A DNA stretch of 33,293 bases from Bacteroidota bacterium (GTDB taxonomy: Bacteria > Bacteroidota > Bacteroidia > Chitinophagales > Chitinophagaceae): assembly GCA_003175695.1 (NCBI GenBank), contig PSRA01000248.1:1-33293 (forward strand). Reading direction: 5' to 3'. The first letter of the stretch is position 1. Each line of letters opens with the position of its first letter. Positions 22,351-30,747 of this stretch are shown here, in pieces. A program made the translations under genes and the position numbers. The notes under the pieces are model-generated. The model ran no database searches and was not told the DNA's origin. It saw only the letters and a list, made by a program, of their open reading frames with translations.

Positions 22351-24891
22351 ATGAAAAGAACGCTGATCACATTACTACTCGCCAATTTTGTATTGTTTGC
22401 CATTGCGCAACAAAAACAATCAACGACCGCTCCTGCTCCAACAGCTAGTGTAACACCTACACCACCGAAACAGGGCCCCAAACCTTACAAAGATGTAATC
22501 ACCGAAAAAGCCATTTCGAAAAAGGGTTTGTTTACGGTGCACCAGGTTGATGACAAATGGCTTTTTGAAATCCCGGATTCTATCCTTAACCGGGAAATTC
22601 TTGCCGTAACAAGATATTCCAAAACTCCGGCCGGAGGAAATAGCTATGGCGGTGAACGTGTGAACGAACAAACGATTCGGTGGGAAAAAGGCCCTTCAAA
22701 TAATATTTTTCTTCGGGTAGTCACGGTCGTTAGCCTGGCGCAGGATTCCTCTCAACCCATTGCCATGGCAGTACGAAATTCAACTTTGGATCCTATAGCA
22801 GCAGCGTTCGACATAAAAGCTTACGGAAAAGATTCTTCCAGCTTTGTCATCGATGTCACTGATTTTTTTAAGAACGACAATCAGCCGGTGAGCCTTAGCC
22901 CTTCGGTGAAGAGAAGGTATAGTCTCGGCGGGATTGCAAGTGATCGTTCTTATATTCAAAGCATCCATACTTTTCCAATCAACACAGAGGTAAAGACGGT
23001 AAAGACATTTAGTTCCAGTCCGGGGCCGGGCGGAATTATATTCGGCCCCAATATCCCCACCACTCTACCAGCCGCAGAAGCGTCAGGCTATGTCACCATA
23101 GAACTAAACAACTCATTTATCCTTCTGCCCAAAATTCCGATGAGGAAGCGGCTTTTCGACTCCAGGGTTGGCTATTTTGCCAGCTCCTATTCTATCTATA
23201 CGGATGATCAGCAAAAATCCGAGAACACCACATTCATTCATCACTGGCGACTGGAGCCTAAAGATGAGGACATTGAAAAGTGGAAGAAAGGCCAATTGGT
23301 AGAGCCCAAAAAGCAGATTGTTTACTATATAGATCCTGCAACACCAAAGCAATGGAGACCTTATTTGATTGCAGGCATCAACGACTGGCAGCAGGCTTTT
23401 GAGAAAGCAGGATTTAAGAATGCAATCATTGGAAAAGAATGGCCTGAACAAGATTCAACCATGAGTCTGGAAGATGCCAGATTTTCTGTCATCCGCTATT
23501 TCGCATCAGATATCGAAAACGCATATGGGCCGAATGAAGCAGATCCGCGAAGCGGAGAAATCCTCGAAAGCCATATTGGCTGGTATCATAATGTTATGAA
23601 GTTGTTACACGACTGGTATTTTATTCAAGCAGCAACAGTAGATCCAAGAGCAAGAAAAATGAAATTTGATGATAGCCTCATGGGTAATTTGATTCGATTT
23701 GTCTCATCGCACGAAGTAGGTCATACGCTGGGGCTGCGCCATAATATGGGAAGCAGCAGCACGACGCCTGTTGAAAAACTTCGTGACAAAGCCTGGGTGG
23801 AAGCCAATGGACATACGGCTTCTATCATGGACTATGCGAGGTTCAATTATGTTGCACAGCCTGAAGATAAGATCGGACCTGCGGGTCTTTATCCGAGGAT
23901 TGGAGATTATGACAAATGGGCGATTTTATGGGGATATAAACCCATTGCAGGCACGAAGAATGAAGAGGAAGACAAGAAGGTTCTTAATAAGTGGATTGTT
24001 GAAAATCTTTCTGCCAATCCCAGGCTATGGTTTGGAGGTGAAGCGCAAAATTTTGACCCAAGGGCACAGACAGAAGATCTTGGTGACAACAGTATAAAAG
24101 CAAGCGAATATGGAATAAAGAATCTTAAGGTGATAGTATTGCAGTTGCCCGCATGGACAAAGGAGGAGGCCGATCGATATGATAACCTCGAAGACATGTA
24201 CAACGAAGTAATGCGGCAATACAATCAATACATGAAGCATGTGACCAAGAATATTGGCGGCATCTATGAAACATTCAAAAGTGTCGAGCAGCCCGGTGAT
24301 GTTTATGAGCCTACTCCAAAATCAATTCAAAAAGATGCGGTTAAATTCCTGAATACCCAACTTTTCGAAACACCTGAATGGCTTTTGAATAAAGACATCC
24401 TGAATAAATTCAGCAGTCCATCATCTACTGAAAGTGTAGGCAATTCTCAATCCAATACTTTGAACGGACTACTGTCTGCAGATCGTCTGTTCCGCATGTC
24501 TGCCTGCGAAGCCCGCTATGGAGCTGCCAATGCGTATAGCGCTGATGATTTGGTGATGGACTTAAAGAAAGGTATTTGGAGTGAATTAAAAACGCACAAG
24601 CCAATAGACCAGTACAGGAGAAATCTCCAAAAGACTTTTGTTGAAGCATTGATCGGTCTTTTGAATCCGCCCCAGGTATCGATTCCCCCGAATTTACCCA
24701 GAAGCGTCGCTTCATCGCTGATTGGTGATGTAAAAAATTCAGACGTTCCCTCTATTGCCAGAGCTAATTTGAATATTCTAAAAAGTGAAATTGCAATAGC
24801 AATTCCTTTGACAAAGGACAAGATGAGCAAATATCACCTGGAGGATGTGTTGGAAAGGATAAAGCAGGCGTTGAATCCAAAAATTCAGTGA
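22351..24891 (+). CDS. Secreted zinc-dependent metalloprotease (metzincin-like, DUF5117/DUF5118 type)
   Basis: An 846-residue protein with an N-terminal signal peptide (MKRTLITLLLANFVLFAIAQ). The zinc motif HEVGHTLGLRH spans residues 454-464 (zinc His454, His458, His464; catalytic Glu455), and the Met-turn-like ASIMDYARFNYV follows about 35 residues later: the metzincin HExxHxxGxxH plus Met-turn pattern. The large N-terminal part (VDDKWLFEIPDSILNREILAVTRYSKTPAG) matches what I recall of the DUF5117/5118 regions of Bacteroidota zinc-dependent metalloproteases. The probable location is periplasm or outer envelope. No lipobox Cys and no C-terminal type IX sorting domain are visible. Substrate unknown. 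Confidence 0.9.
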   Translation: MKRTLITLLLANFVLFAIAQQKQSTTAPAPTASVTPTPPKQGPKPYKDVITEKAISKKGLFTVHQVDDKWLFEIPDSILNREILAVTRYSKTPAGGNSYGGERVNEQTIRWEKGPSNNIFLRVVTVVSLAQDSSQPIAMAVRNSTLDPIAAAFDIKAYGKDSSSFVIDVTDFFKNDNQPVSLSPSVKRRYSLGGIASDRSYIQSIHTFPINTEVKTVKTFSSSPGPGGIIFGPNIPTTLPAAEASGYVTIELNNSFILLPKIPMRKRLFDSRVGYFASSYSIYTDDQQKSENTTFIHHWRLEPKDEDIEKWKKGQLVEPKKQIVYYIDPATPKQWRPYLIAGINDWQQAFEKAGFKNAIIGKEWPEQDSTMSLEDARFSVIRYFASDIENAYGPNEADPRSGEILESHIGWYHNVMKLLHDWYFIQAATVDPRARKMKFDDSLMGNLIRFVSSHEVGHTLGLRHNMGSSSTTPVEKLRDKAWVEANGHTASIMDYARFNYVAQPEDKIGPAGLYPRIGDYDKWAILWGYKPIAGTKNEEEDKKVLNKWIVENLSANPRLWFGGEAQNFDPRAQTEDLGDNSIKASEYGIKNLKVIVLQLPAWTKEEADRYDNLEDMYNEVMRQYNQYMKHVTKNIGGIYETFKSVEQPGDVYEPTPKSIQKDAVKFLNTQLFETPEWLLNKDILNKFSSPSSTESVGNSQSNTLNGLLSADRLFRMSACEARYGAANAYSADDLVMDLKKGIWSELKTHKPIDQYRRNLQKTFVEALIGLLNPPQVSIPPNLPRSVASSLIGDVKNSDVPSIARANLNILKSEIAIAIPLTKDKMSKYHLEDVLERIKQALNPKIQ

Positions 24892-25362
24892 GAATTTCAA
24901 GCAAAAGGACTAATAAATTTTGGGTTACTATCCCCGATAGAAATAAGCTTGCTGCTCCATCTGATTCAATCGCAAACGATTATTATACAGCCGGTAGAAT
25001 TTACCGCAAAGAGGAAGCTGCACAGCCCATCATTAAAACCACATGGTTTGAACTTGGTAAATATGACCGTGATTCTGCAATGTCTGAATATTGTATTGTA
25101 ACACCAAAATATAACACAGTGCTAAGCGTAATTTGGGAAAGATGAGCTATGGAAATCGGAAATTTGATTGACAGATTTTAACTTGTCAACCATAACTCGA
25201 TAAAGGAAGGAAATGCATCAAAACACCTGCAGGTATTTCGGAATATCCGGGGAGACCGACACGTAAGATTACAGATAATACTTTCTTTTCATAATGCCAT
25301 GTTCATGAATAATTCCTGGTCTAACCCTTTTCTATATTTGTGAATGGTTTCGATCAATCCAA

Positions 25363-25575
25363 TTAGTTATCGTCAATTTCCAGGAAGCTTCCGTTATCCC
25401 TTATTACAGAACGACTCAATAGATATTCAATTCTGCTCTCGTCATGTTCAAGCAACTCAAGAGCCATCTCGTATTTGTAAGACAAGTCCTTCCGCTTCTT
25501 AAACATTTCGATTAGTAACTTCTGCTCCTTATGTAAAGCAGTAATCAATTCTTTTATGTTCGAGAAGGTGTTCAT
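25363..25575 (-). pseudogene. Possible truncated gene: N-terminal fragment of an unknown protein
   Basis: From ATG 25575 it encodes 70 residues, MNTFSNIKELITALHKEQKLLIEMFKKRK, continuing to RIEYLLSRSVIRDNGSFLEIDDN. It is amphipathic and helical with natural-looking composition, but ends abruptly after what reads like a winged-helix wing (VIRDNGSFLEID). Immediately downstream, another minus-strand frame reads LIETIHKYRKGLDQELF, which could be its frameshifted continuation before further stops. I therefore favour a decayed remnant of a longer protein, although a genuine small protein cannot be excluded. The TTG start five codons earlier is less likely. Confidence 0.4.
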
Positions 25576-25901
25576 TTTGTATATCCACAAAATAATGATT
25601 GTATCTGGAATAAAGCCAATGCATCATTTCAGCATTTACATTTAGCTTTTTACACAAGATTGGCCTGTTGGCCTTTGTGTGCAATGTGTAAAAAAATTCT
25701 AGAAAGCCTGACATACTTTAATTTTAGTACGTTGGTTGCTATTTTGACATACAATAACACAGAAGACACATAGCTGAAGATTAATGGCTACTGCAGACAA
25801 TAACTATCGAGGATCTTCTCGTGCATCTCTTGTGCCTTAAGCTTTGAACAAGTGGAAGATTAAACTTTACGAAAGGCACCGTAGAGCTGTTTTAATTCTG
25901 C

Positions 25902-26039
25902 TATACCCTAAAGGGTATAATTTCGGAGTTTTCAAAGTAATATACCCTTTAGGGTATAGGATTGGGTGTTTTTAGCTTTTTTATACCCGATCGGTTATAA
26001 TTTTAATTTATTTTGTATTTTTATACCCTAAAGGGTATA
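25902..26039. promoter_or_regulatory. Four palindromic operators upstream of hipB
   Basis: TATACCCTAAAGGGTATA at 25902-25919 and again at 26022-26039; its reverse-complement form TATACCCTTTAGGGTATA at 25941-25958; and a diverged copy TATACCCGATCGGTTATA at 25982-25999. Each is TATACCC-N4-GGGTATA. Centres are 39, 41 and 40 bp apart, about four helical turns, so the sites lie on nearly the same DNA face. The last copy ends 2 nt before the hipB ATG. HipB proteins bind comparable palindromes (E. coli TATCC-N8-GGATA), so autoregulation by the HipB dimer, with or without HipS/HipT, is the likely role. Confidence 0.85.
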
Positions 26040-26041
26040 AT

Positions 26042-26476
26042 ATGGCAGATAACGATATTGCCTATTTTGTCAAGTATAACCGTAGCAAGGCTGGAATGAC
26101 CCAGGAAGAACTTGCAGAAAGAGCAGGAGTCGGTTTGCGCTTTATCCGTGATCTGGAACAGGGCAAAGAAACGCTTCGGATAGATAAGGTAAATCAAGTG
26201 CTGGCGCTGTTTGGCTATAAAATGGTTCCAGGAATTGGTCGTTTGCTTGACCCCTATGAAGTTCTTTTGAATCACAGTAACATCGCCGTGCATCTATACT
26301 TAAAAAATAGGACAGAGTTATATGGAATTATTTTAGGTCCCGCGAACGAAGATAGAGAGATCAAAGCATGGCGATTCGTTTCAAACAATAATGCGAAACA
26401 ATATAAAGAATCCGAAGATCCCGCATTGGTCCAAATTATTAACCATGCAGACATTGACAAAATAGAAAATCAGTAA
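26042..26476 (+). CDS. hipB: HipB-like XRE-family DNA-binding antitoxin with C-terminal extension
   Basis: A 144-residue protein. Residues about 8-62 are an XRE helix-turn-helix (FVKYNRSKAGMTQEELAERAGVGLRFIRDLEQGKETLRIDKVNQVLALFGYKM). This matches HipB/Y4mF antitoxins, which are usually 70-95 residues. The extra C-terminal 70 residues (NIAVHLYLKNRTELYGIILGP ... IKAWRFVSNNNAKQYKE ... LVQIINHADIDKIENQ) have a beta-rich pattern that looks like an Sm/SH3-type barrel. It is the first gene of a three-gene hip locus and should bind the four upstream palindromes. The hipS ATG lies 4 nt after its stop. No Shine-Dalgarno is visible, since the palindrome occupies the region before the start. Confidence 0.88.
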   Translation: MADNDIAYFVKYNRSKAGMTQEELAERAGVGLRFIRDLEQGKETLRIDKVNQVLALFGYKMVPGIGRLLDPYEVLLNHSNIAVHLYLKNRTELYGIILGPANEDREIKAWRFVSNNNAKQYKESEDPALVQIINHADIDKIENQ

Positions 26477-26480
26477 CGAC

Positions 26481-26810
26481 ATGGAGCGTTCAGGCAAAGT
26501 TTTATACAAGAATCAGTTGGCAGGCATAGTTTGGCAGGACGATGAAGGTTATGGGTTTACCTATGACGCAGCCTATCTGAATAGCCCTTCTGCGGTGGCA
26601 GTCAGCCTGACCATCCCACTTCGAGCAGAGCCTTATCTAAGTAAAACGATGATCCCATTTTTCGACGGATTGATTCCGGAAGGATGGCTACTAGATATTG
26701 CCGTCAAAAACTGGAAACTAAATCCTGCAGACCGGATGGAGCTATTGCTTACAGTATGCAAGGATTGTATAGGTGCAGTCAGCGTAGAAGGAATAAATAA
26801 AGAAGACTAA
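26481..26810 (+). CDS. hipS: HipS-like protein: stand-alone HipA N-terminal subdomain
   Basis: A 109-residue protein matching only the first subdomain of HipA (HipA_N/couple_hipA): MERSGKVLYKNQLAGIVWQDDEGYGFTYDAAYL, then LRAEPYLSKTMIPFFDGLIPEGWLLD. In E. coli O127 the equivalent small protein, HipS, is the antitoxin of HipT and inserts a Trp (Trp65) towards its active site. Trp69 in PEGWLL is at a comparable position here, so the same role is likely, though unproven. It is encoded between the HTH gene and the kinase gene, in the order of hipBST, with gaps of 4 and 2 nt. It is not a truncated pseudogene, because the next gene continues the remaining HipA domains. Confidence 0.85.
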   Translation: MERSGKVLYKNQLAGIVWQDDEGYGFTYDAAYLNSPSAVAVSLTIPLRAEPYLSKTMIPFFDGLIPEGWLLDIAVKNWKLNPADRMELLLTVCKDCIGAVSVEGINKED

Positions 26811-26812
26811 TC

Positions 26813-27787
26813 GTGAATAAGCGTTGCCTATATTGCTATCAACTTTTAACCAATAATTCTGCGGATTTTCATACCGCTTGCAGCCGAAAATTTTTTGGCT
26901 CCGATACCCCGCCTGCATTAAATATCAGTAATGATCAGATGCAGGATATGGCTAAAGAAATCGTGCTTCGAAGCGTAGCAGTAACCGGCGTGCAACCCAA
27001 GCTTTCACTCACAATTGAGCAAGTACCCGGTGATCCAAAAAAATCGAGATTTACGATTGTTGGTCTTTGGGGCAATTATATTTTAAAACCACCTACACCA
27101 GAATTCCAAGCTTTGCCGGAAAATGAAGATCTCACGATGCACTTGGCTTCTCTGTTTGACGTGCCAACAGCCGATCATAGCTTGATCCGGTTACAATCTG
27201 GAGAACTCGCTTATATCACCAAGCGATTTGATCGGATTAATGGAGAAAAACTTGCTCTTGAAGATATGTGTCAATTGACGGAGACGTTGACCAACGACAA
27301 GTATCACAGCTCTACGGAAAAAATCGGCAAGGCTATTGCAAAATATTCCACTCAACCAGGTCTCGATGCTATTCATTTCTTTGAGCTTGTTTTATTTTGT
27401 TTTCTCACCGGCAATGCTGATATGCATTTAAAAAATTTCTCGTTGCTTACCACTTCTGCAAACGAAATTGTCTTTTCACCAGCTTATGATTTATTATGTA
27501 CCAGGCTTGCGATACCAGAAGATAAAGAGGAGATGGCATTACCGTTAAATGGTCGAAAACGAAAATTAACCACGCAGGATTTTGAGGTATTTGCAAAGAA
27601 TCTTAAAATACCCGATAAAACTGTTCGAAACATTCAAGCAAGATTCAAAAAATGCTTGAAAAATGTGGATAGCTGGGTGGACATTTCCTTTTTACCTGAT
27701 AAGATGAAACCCTTGTATAAAGAAATTGTATTTAAAAGTGCAAGGCAAGTTGGAATGTCCGATACAGATGTACAACATGAGAAGTAA
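26813..27787 (+). CDS. hipT: HipT-like serine/threonine kinase toxin (HipA C-terminal domains)
   Basis: A 324-residue protein with a GTG start 2 nt after hipS. It has the HipA kinase core: Gly-rich loop RSVAVTGVQPKLSL (53-66), ATP lysine in NYILKP (Lys92), a catalytic loop GNADMHLKNFS (Asp203, Asn208) and metal-binding SPAYDLLCT (Asp226). HipA-type toxins phosphorylate aminoacyl-tRNA synthetases (GltX for HipA, TrpS for characterised HipT), causing growth arrest; the target here is unknown. The N-terminus adds a Cys5-x2-Cys8 ... His20-x2-Cys23 knuckle that looks zinc-binding. In the loop, the HipA/HipT autophosphorylation serines (Ser150; Ser57/Ser59) align with Ala56 and Thr58. The HipA N-subdomain is missing here and supplied by the separate hipS. 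Confidence 0.88.
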   Translation: MNKRCLYCYQLLTNNSADFHTACSRKFFGSDTPPALNISNDQMQDMAKEIVLRSVAVTGVQPKLSLTIEQVPGDPKKSRFTIVGLWGNYILKPPTPEFQALPENEDLTMHLASLFDVPTADHSLIRLQSGELAYITKRFDRINGEKLALEDMCQLTETLTNDKYHSSTEKIGKAIAKYSTQPGLDAIHFFELVLFCFLTGNADMHLKNFSLLTTSANEIVFSPAYDLLCTRLAIPEDKEEMALPLNGRKRKLTTQDFEVFAKNLKIPDKTVRNIQARFKKCLKNVDSWVDISFLPDKMKPLYKEIVFKSARQVGMSDTDVQHEK

Positions 27788-27802
27788 CGGTTCCGGACCC
27801 AT

Positions 27803-27819
27803 CCGAACGCACCGTTCGG
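27803..27819. repeat. Short hairpin between convergent hipT and M16 peptidase genes
   Basis: CCGAACG (27803-27809), loop CAC, CGTTCGG (27813-27819): a perfect 7-bp GC-rich stem, 16 nt after the hipT stop and 40 nt after the peptidase stop. No T-run follows in either direction, so termination is possible but not demonstrated. A CTACCTTTGCGTC motif follows it at 27833. Confidence 0.5.
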
Positions 27820-27858
27820 CACCGCTAGGCTGCTACCTTTGCGTCGCTACATGAATTT

Positions 27859-30684
27859 CTACTTCTCGGGCATCAAAACTGCCTTCAAATAATTATTCAT
27901 ATCATAATACTTATTGGCTGCGTCCTGAAGATCTTTTGTTGTCAGGGCGTCAACTTTGTCAGCAAAATGAAGGATCCATGCCGGATCTTCTCGGTCTATC
28001 CAGGCCCTGCTTAGAGATTCGAGCCAAAAATCATTTTCTTTTAAATGATCCTGATTTTGTTTTTTCCAGGTTTCTTTCACTTTGTCTAAATCCTTTTGTT
28101 CGATTCCTTTTTCTTTCGCATTCTTAATGAGATCGAAGAGCGCTGCTGTCAATTTTTCTACGTTTTCAGGCCCGCAAGGAAATACAGTTGAAATGGAATA
28201 ATGGCCGTAGGGTCTCTTTTCAAAACCTCCCCTGGTTTGTCCCCCATAAATCCCACTCATCTCTTCCCTTAATTTTTCTATCGTCTTTATATTCATCACT
28301 TCTACCAAGGCTTTCAGCTTTAACTCTTCTTCTCTGTTATAAGTCGTCTCCCCACCAAACAAAAGTTGCACCAGGCTTTTTTGATCGGCTCCTTTGTGAA
28401 TGGTGACATGATTAACACCAGCAACCGGCCTTAAGCCGACATCAGTATATTTTGGTTCCTTTTGTTGAGCGGGCAAACTTCCAAGATATGTCGCCAGAAG
28501 AGATTTTACCTTATTGGTGTCAATGTTGCCAACAAAAGTGAAATGCATTCCGTAAGCATTTCCAAAGATTTCTTTATATATCGCGAATGATCGGTCAAGA
28601 TTGATCTTATCAAAATCTTCTGCCCTTGGTAATCTTTCTGCCCACGGATTGTTATTGTATCGAATCCGCATGACAGAATCACTGAAAAACGCAAATGGAT
28701 TGGCTAAAATATTTTTGAGATAAGATTTTTGAGAGCTGACAAATGATTTAAATAAGCCTTCTTCTTTGCGAGCTGCCGTAAAATAGAGATTGACCAATTG
28801 TAGAAATGTCTCGAAATCCTTCACACTGGACGAACCTTCAATACCCTCCTCAAGCGGGTTCAGATAAGGAGTAGCGCTTACAGTTTTTCCGGAAAGAAAT
28901 TTTGTTAAGTCCACGGGAGACAGATCTTTTACTCCCATTGCACCCACAATTTGAGCCGCATATGTTGCATTTTCCTTGTCCTCGAGAGGATAATTCCTGT
29001 AACCACCCCATCTCCACGCATCCATTTTGATTTCATCGTTCTTAAAATCAGTCGGCCTGAGCGTGACAGTTATACCATTGTCAAAGCCGAGATCGAGGGT
29101 TCCTAAAAATGCATTGTAGGAATCGCTGATGATCTTGCCCGTTTGCGGAACTTTGTCAAGCAGTGAACTCGCAACCGATTTCTCATGATACCTGAAAGTG
29201 GGTAATTGATGCGCTGCCGAGAACATCGCCAACAACTGCTGGTTCCCCGGCAATTGCTGCGCATCTTTTTCGGGAGCGGTCAGAAGTACAAATTTGCCCT
29301 GCTTGTTGTCTAATTCGCTGATAACAGCATTTACTTCTTTTAAAGTGATTCCAGGCAAAATCTGCTGGATGAACGCGAATTCTTTGGCAATGCCCGGTAT
29401 GGGCACTTGAGACAAAAAATGTTGAATGTATTCCTGAACAAAATTGGCTGATTCGGTTTTATCCTTATTCTGTGCCGCTTTCTGCGTTTCGTTCAATAAA
29501 TTGCTTTTTGCTCTGTCGAGTTCTGTCTGCAAAAAACCATATTGCCTCACGGATTCTGTTGTAACAACGATCGAATCAATGGTCGTTTGAACGGGCTTGT
29601 TTCCGAGCTCCGCAAAGGCACCAAATGCCCTATACCCACGGACCAAATCATTGAACCCAACGCTCGCAAATATGAAAGGGGGATCCGGAAGCTGAGTCAT
29701 TTCATTTAGGCGCTGGTTGATGATGGCAGTGGCCAGGTTTTCGACTATTGTTCTCCGATAGTCTGCCCAGGTAATAATTGGTTTTGATCTTTCAACATTG
29801 TATAAAATGCTCAGCTGCTTGTTTGTCTCTTCTTTATCCGTAACAACCATACTCTCATCGGCGACTCTTGTTTTGATTGCAGTGATGGGTGGCCTGGGCT
29901 GTTCCGGTGCCGGGTTTTTAAAGCCGCTAAAATGGCGAATTATTTCCTTTTCTGCTTCCGCAGGATCAAGGTCTCCTACCACAATCACAGCCATCAGATC
30001 TGGACGGTACCACGTCTTATAGAATCTCCGGAGTGATTCGGGTTTAAAGTGCTGGATAATTTCATCCTTCCCAATTGGAAGTCGGCTAGCATATTTTGAA
30101 TTGTTAAGTAACCGGGGAAAATATTTCTTCAACATTCTTTCATTGGCACCCTTCCCCAGTCTGCTTTCTTCCAGCACGACACCCCTTTCTTTATTTATTT
30201 CATTTGTATCCAATAAAGCGTGACCTGCCCAATCTTCCAGGATGGTGAATCCCTTGTCAACTTTTCCAGTATCATCGGAAGGTATGGGAAGAATATAAAT
30301 GGTCTCGTCAAACCCCGTCGAAGCATTCAGGTCCGCTCCGAATTGCACTCCAATTGATTGCAGGTAACTCACCAATTCATTTTTAGGAAAATGAAATGAA
30401 CCATTGAAATTCATGTGTTCCATCATATGAGCCAGGCCTTGCTGATCAGAATCTTCGAGGATAGAACCAGCATTGACAACCAAACGCAGTTGCACTTTGT
30501 TCTCAGGCTTACGATTTCTCCGGATATAATAAGTAAGGCCATTTGGCAGCCTTCCTATTCTTACCTGGGGGTCGACAGGAATTTTATCGGATAGTCCAAA
30601 TTGAGCAAATACCTCCTTGGAAAAAAAAGTGGAAAAGACAGTCAGAACAAAAAAATGAATTAGCAAAGCCCGGATAATCTTCAT
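27859..30684 (-). CDS. Secreted M16-family zinc metallopeptidase
   Basis: A 941-residue protein with a signal peptide (residues about 1-28, ending VFAQ). The inverted zinc motif HMMEH at residues 86-90 (His86, Glu89 catalytic, His90) is followed by the distal acidic helix NKERGVVLEESRLGKGANERM with the third-ligand Glu, so the first M16 domain should be active. The remaining length holds the inactive-type second pair of M16 domains (YGMHFTFVGNIDTNKVKSLLATYLGSLP; LREEMSGIYGGQTRG). Length and tetrad architecture match PqqL/pitrilysin-type zinc proteases of Bacteroidota. It probably degrades peptides in the periplasm. It follows the PafA-like gene by 63 nt on the same strand, so the two may form an operon. 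Confidence 0.93.
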   Translation of the reverse strand: MKIIRALLIHFFVLTVFSTFFSKEVFAQFGLSDKIPVDPQVRIGRLPNGLTYYIRRNRKPENKVQLRLVVNAGSILEDSDQQGLAHMMEHMNFNGSFHFPKNELVSYLQSIGVQFGADLNASTGFDETIYILPIPSDDTGKVDKGFTILEDWAGHALLDTNEINKERGVVLEESRLGKGANERMLKKYFPRLLNNSKYASRLPIGKDEIIQHFKPESLRRFYKTWYRPDLMAVIVVGDLDPAEAEKEIIRHFSGFKNPAPEQPRPPITAIKTRVADESMVVTDKEETNKQLSILYNVERSKPIITWADYRRTIVENLATAIINQRLNEMTQLPDPPFIFASVGFNDLVRGYRAFGAFAELGNKPVQTTIDSIVVTTESVRQYGFLQTELDRAKSNLLNETQKAAQNKDKTESANFVQEYIQHFLSQVPIPGIAKEFAFIQQILPGITLKEVNAVISELDNKQGKFVLLTAPEKDAQQLPGNQQLLAMFSAAHQLPTFRYHEKSVASSLLDKVPQTGKIISDSYNAFLGTLDLGFDNGITVTLRPTDFKNDEIKMDAWRWGGYRNYPLEDKENATYAAQIVGAMGVKDLSPVDLTKFLSGKTVSATPYLNPLEEGIEGSSSVKDFETFLQLVNLYFTAARKEEGLFKSFVSSQKSYLKNILANPFAFFSDSVMRIRYNNNPWAERLPRAEDFDKINLDRSFAIYKEIFGNAYGMHFTFVGNIDTNKVKSLLATYLGSLPAQQKEPKYTDVGLRPVAGVNHVTIHKGADQKSLVQLLFGGETTYNREEELKLKALVEVMNIKTIEKLREEMSGIYGGQTRGGFEKRPYGHYSISTVFPCGPENVEKLTAALFDLIKNAKEKGIEQKDLDKVKETWKKQNQDHLKENDFWLESLSRAWIDREDPAWILHFADKVDALTTKDLQDAANKYYDMNNYLKAVLMPEK

Positions 30685-30747
30685 ATAAAACGATTTTCAG
30701 ATTAATTACTTGTTCCTATATGTGAGTTCTCCTTGAAACCATACCTG

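Larger units (their letters stand above)
24892..26041. other. Gene-poor interval with decayed ORFs and hip operators
   Basis: About 1.15 kb between the metalloprotease and the hip locus. From the left it contains: a GTG-started plus-strand frame (24888-25145, 85 codons) that overlaps the metalloprotease stop and resembles nothing I know; a minus-strand 70-residue frame (25363-25575); about 190 nt (25715-25901) with no recognisable content; then four palindromic operators (25902-26039). AT content is higher than in the surrounding genes. The stretch looks like remnants around an acquired module. Confidence 0.6.

Noticed and set aside
24888..25145. 85-codon GTG-started ORF overlapping the metalloprotease stop
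   Set aside because: No recognisable family and no start signal beyond the GTGA overlap; kept only as part of the decayed interval.
25529..25714. Minus-strand 61-codon ORF
   Set aside because: Overlaps the better-looking 25363-25575 frame in another frame; no motif, probably chance in AT-rich DNA.
26481..27787. hipS and hipT as a frameshifted, broken hipA
   Set aside because: Each has its own start, spacing is operon-like, both keep intact motifs, and the order equals known hipBST loci; a natural split is more likely.
27831..27843. CTACCTTTGCGTC as a promoter
   Set aside because: It lies between two convergent gene ends, so there is no gene for it to drive; more likely a copy of the dispersed intergenic motif.
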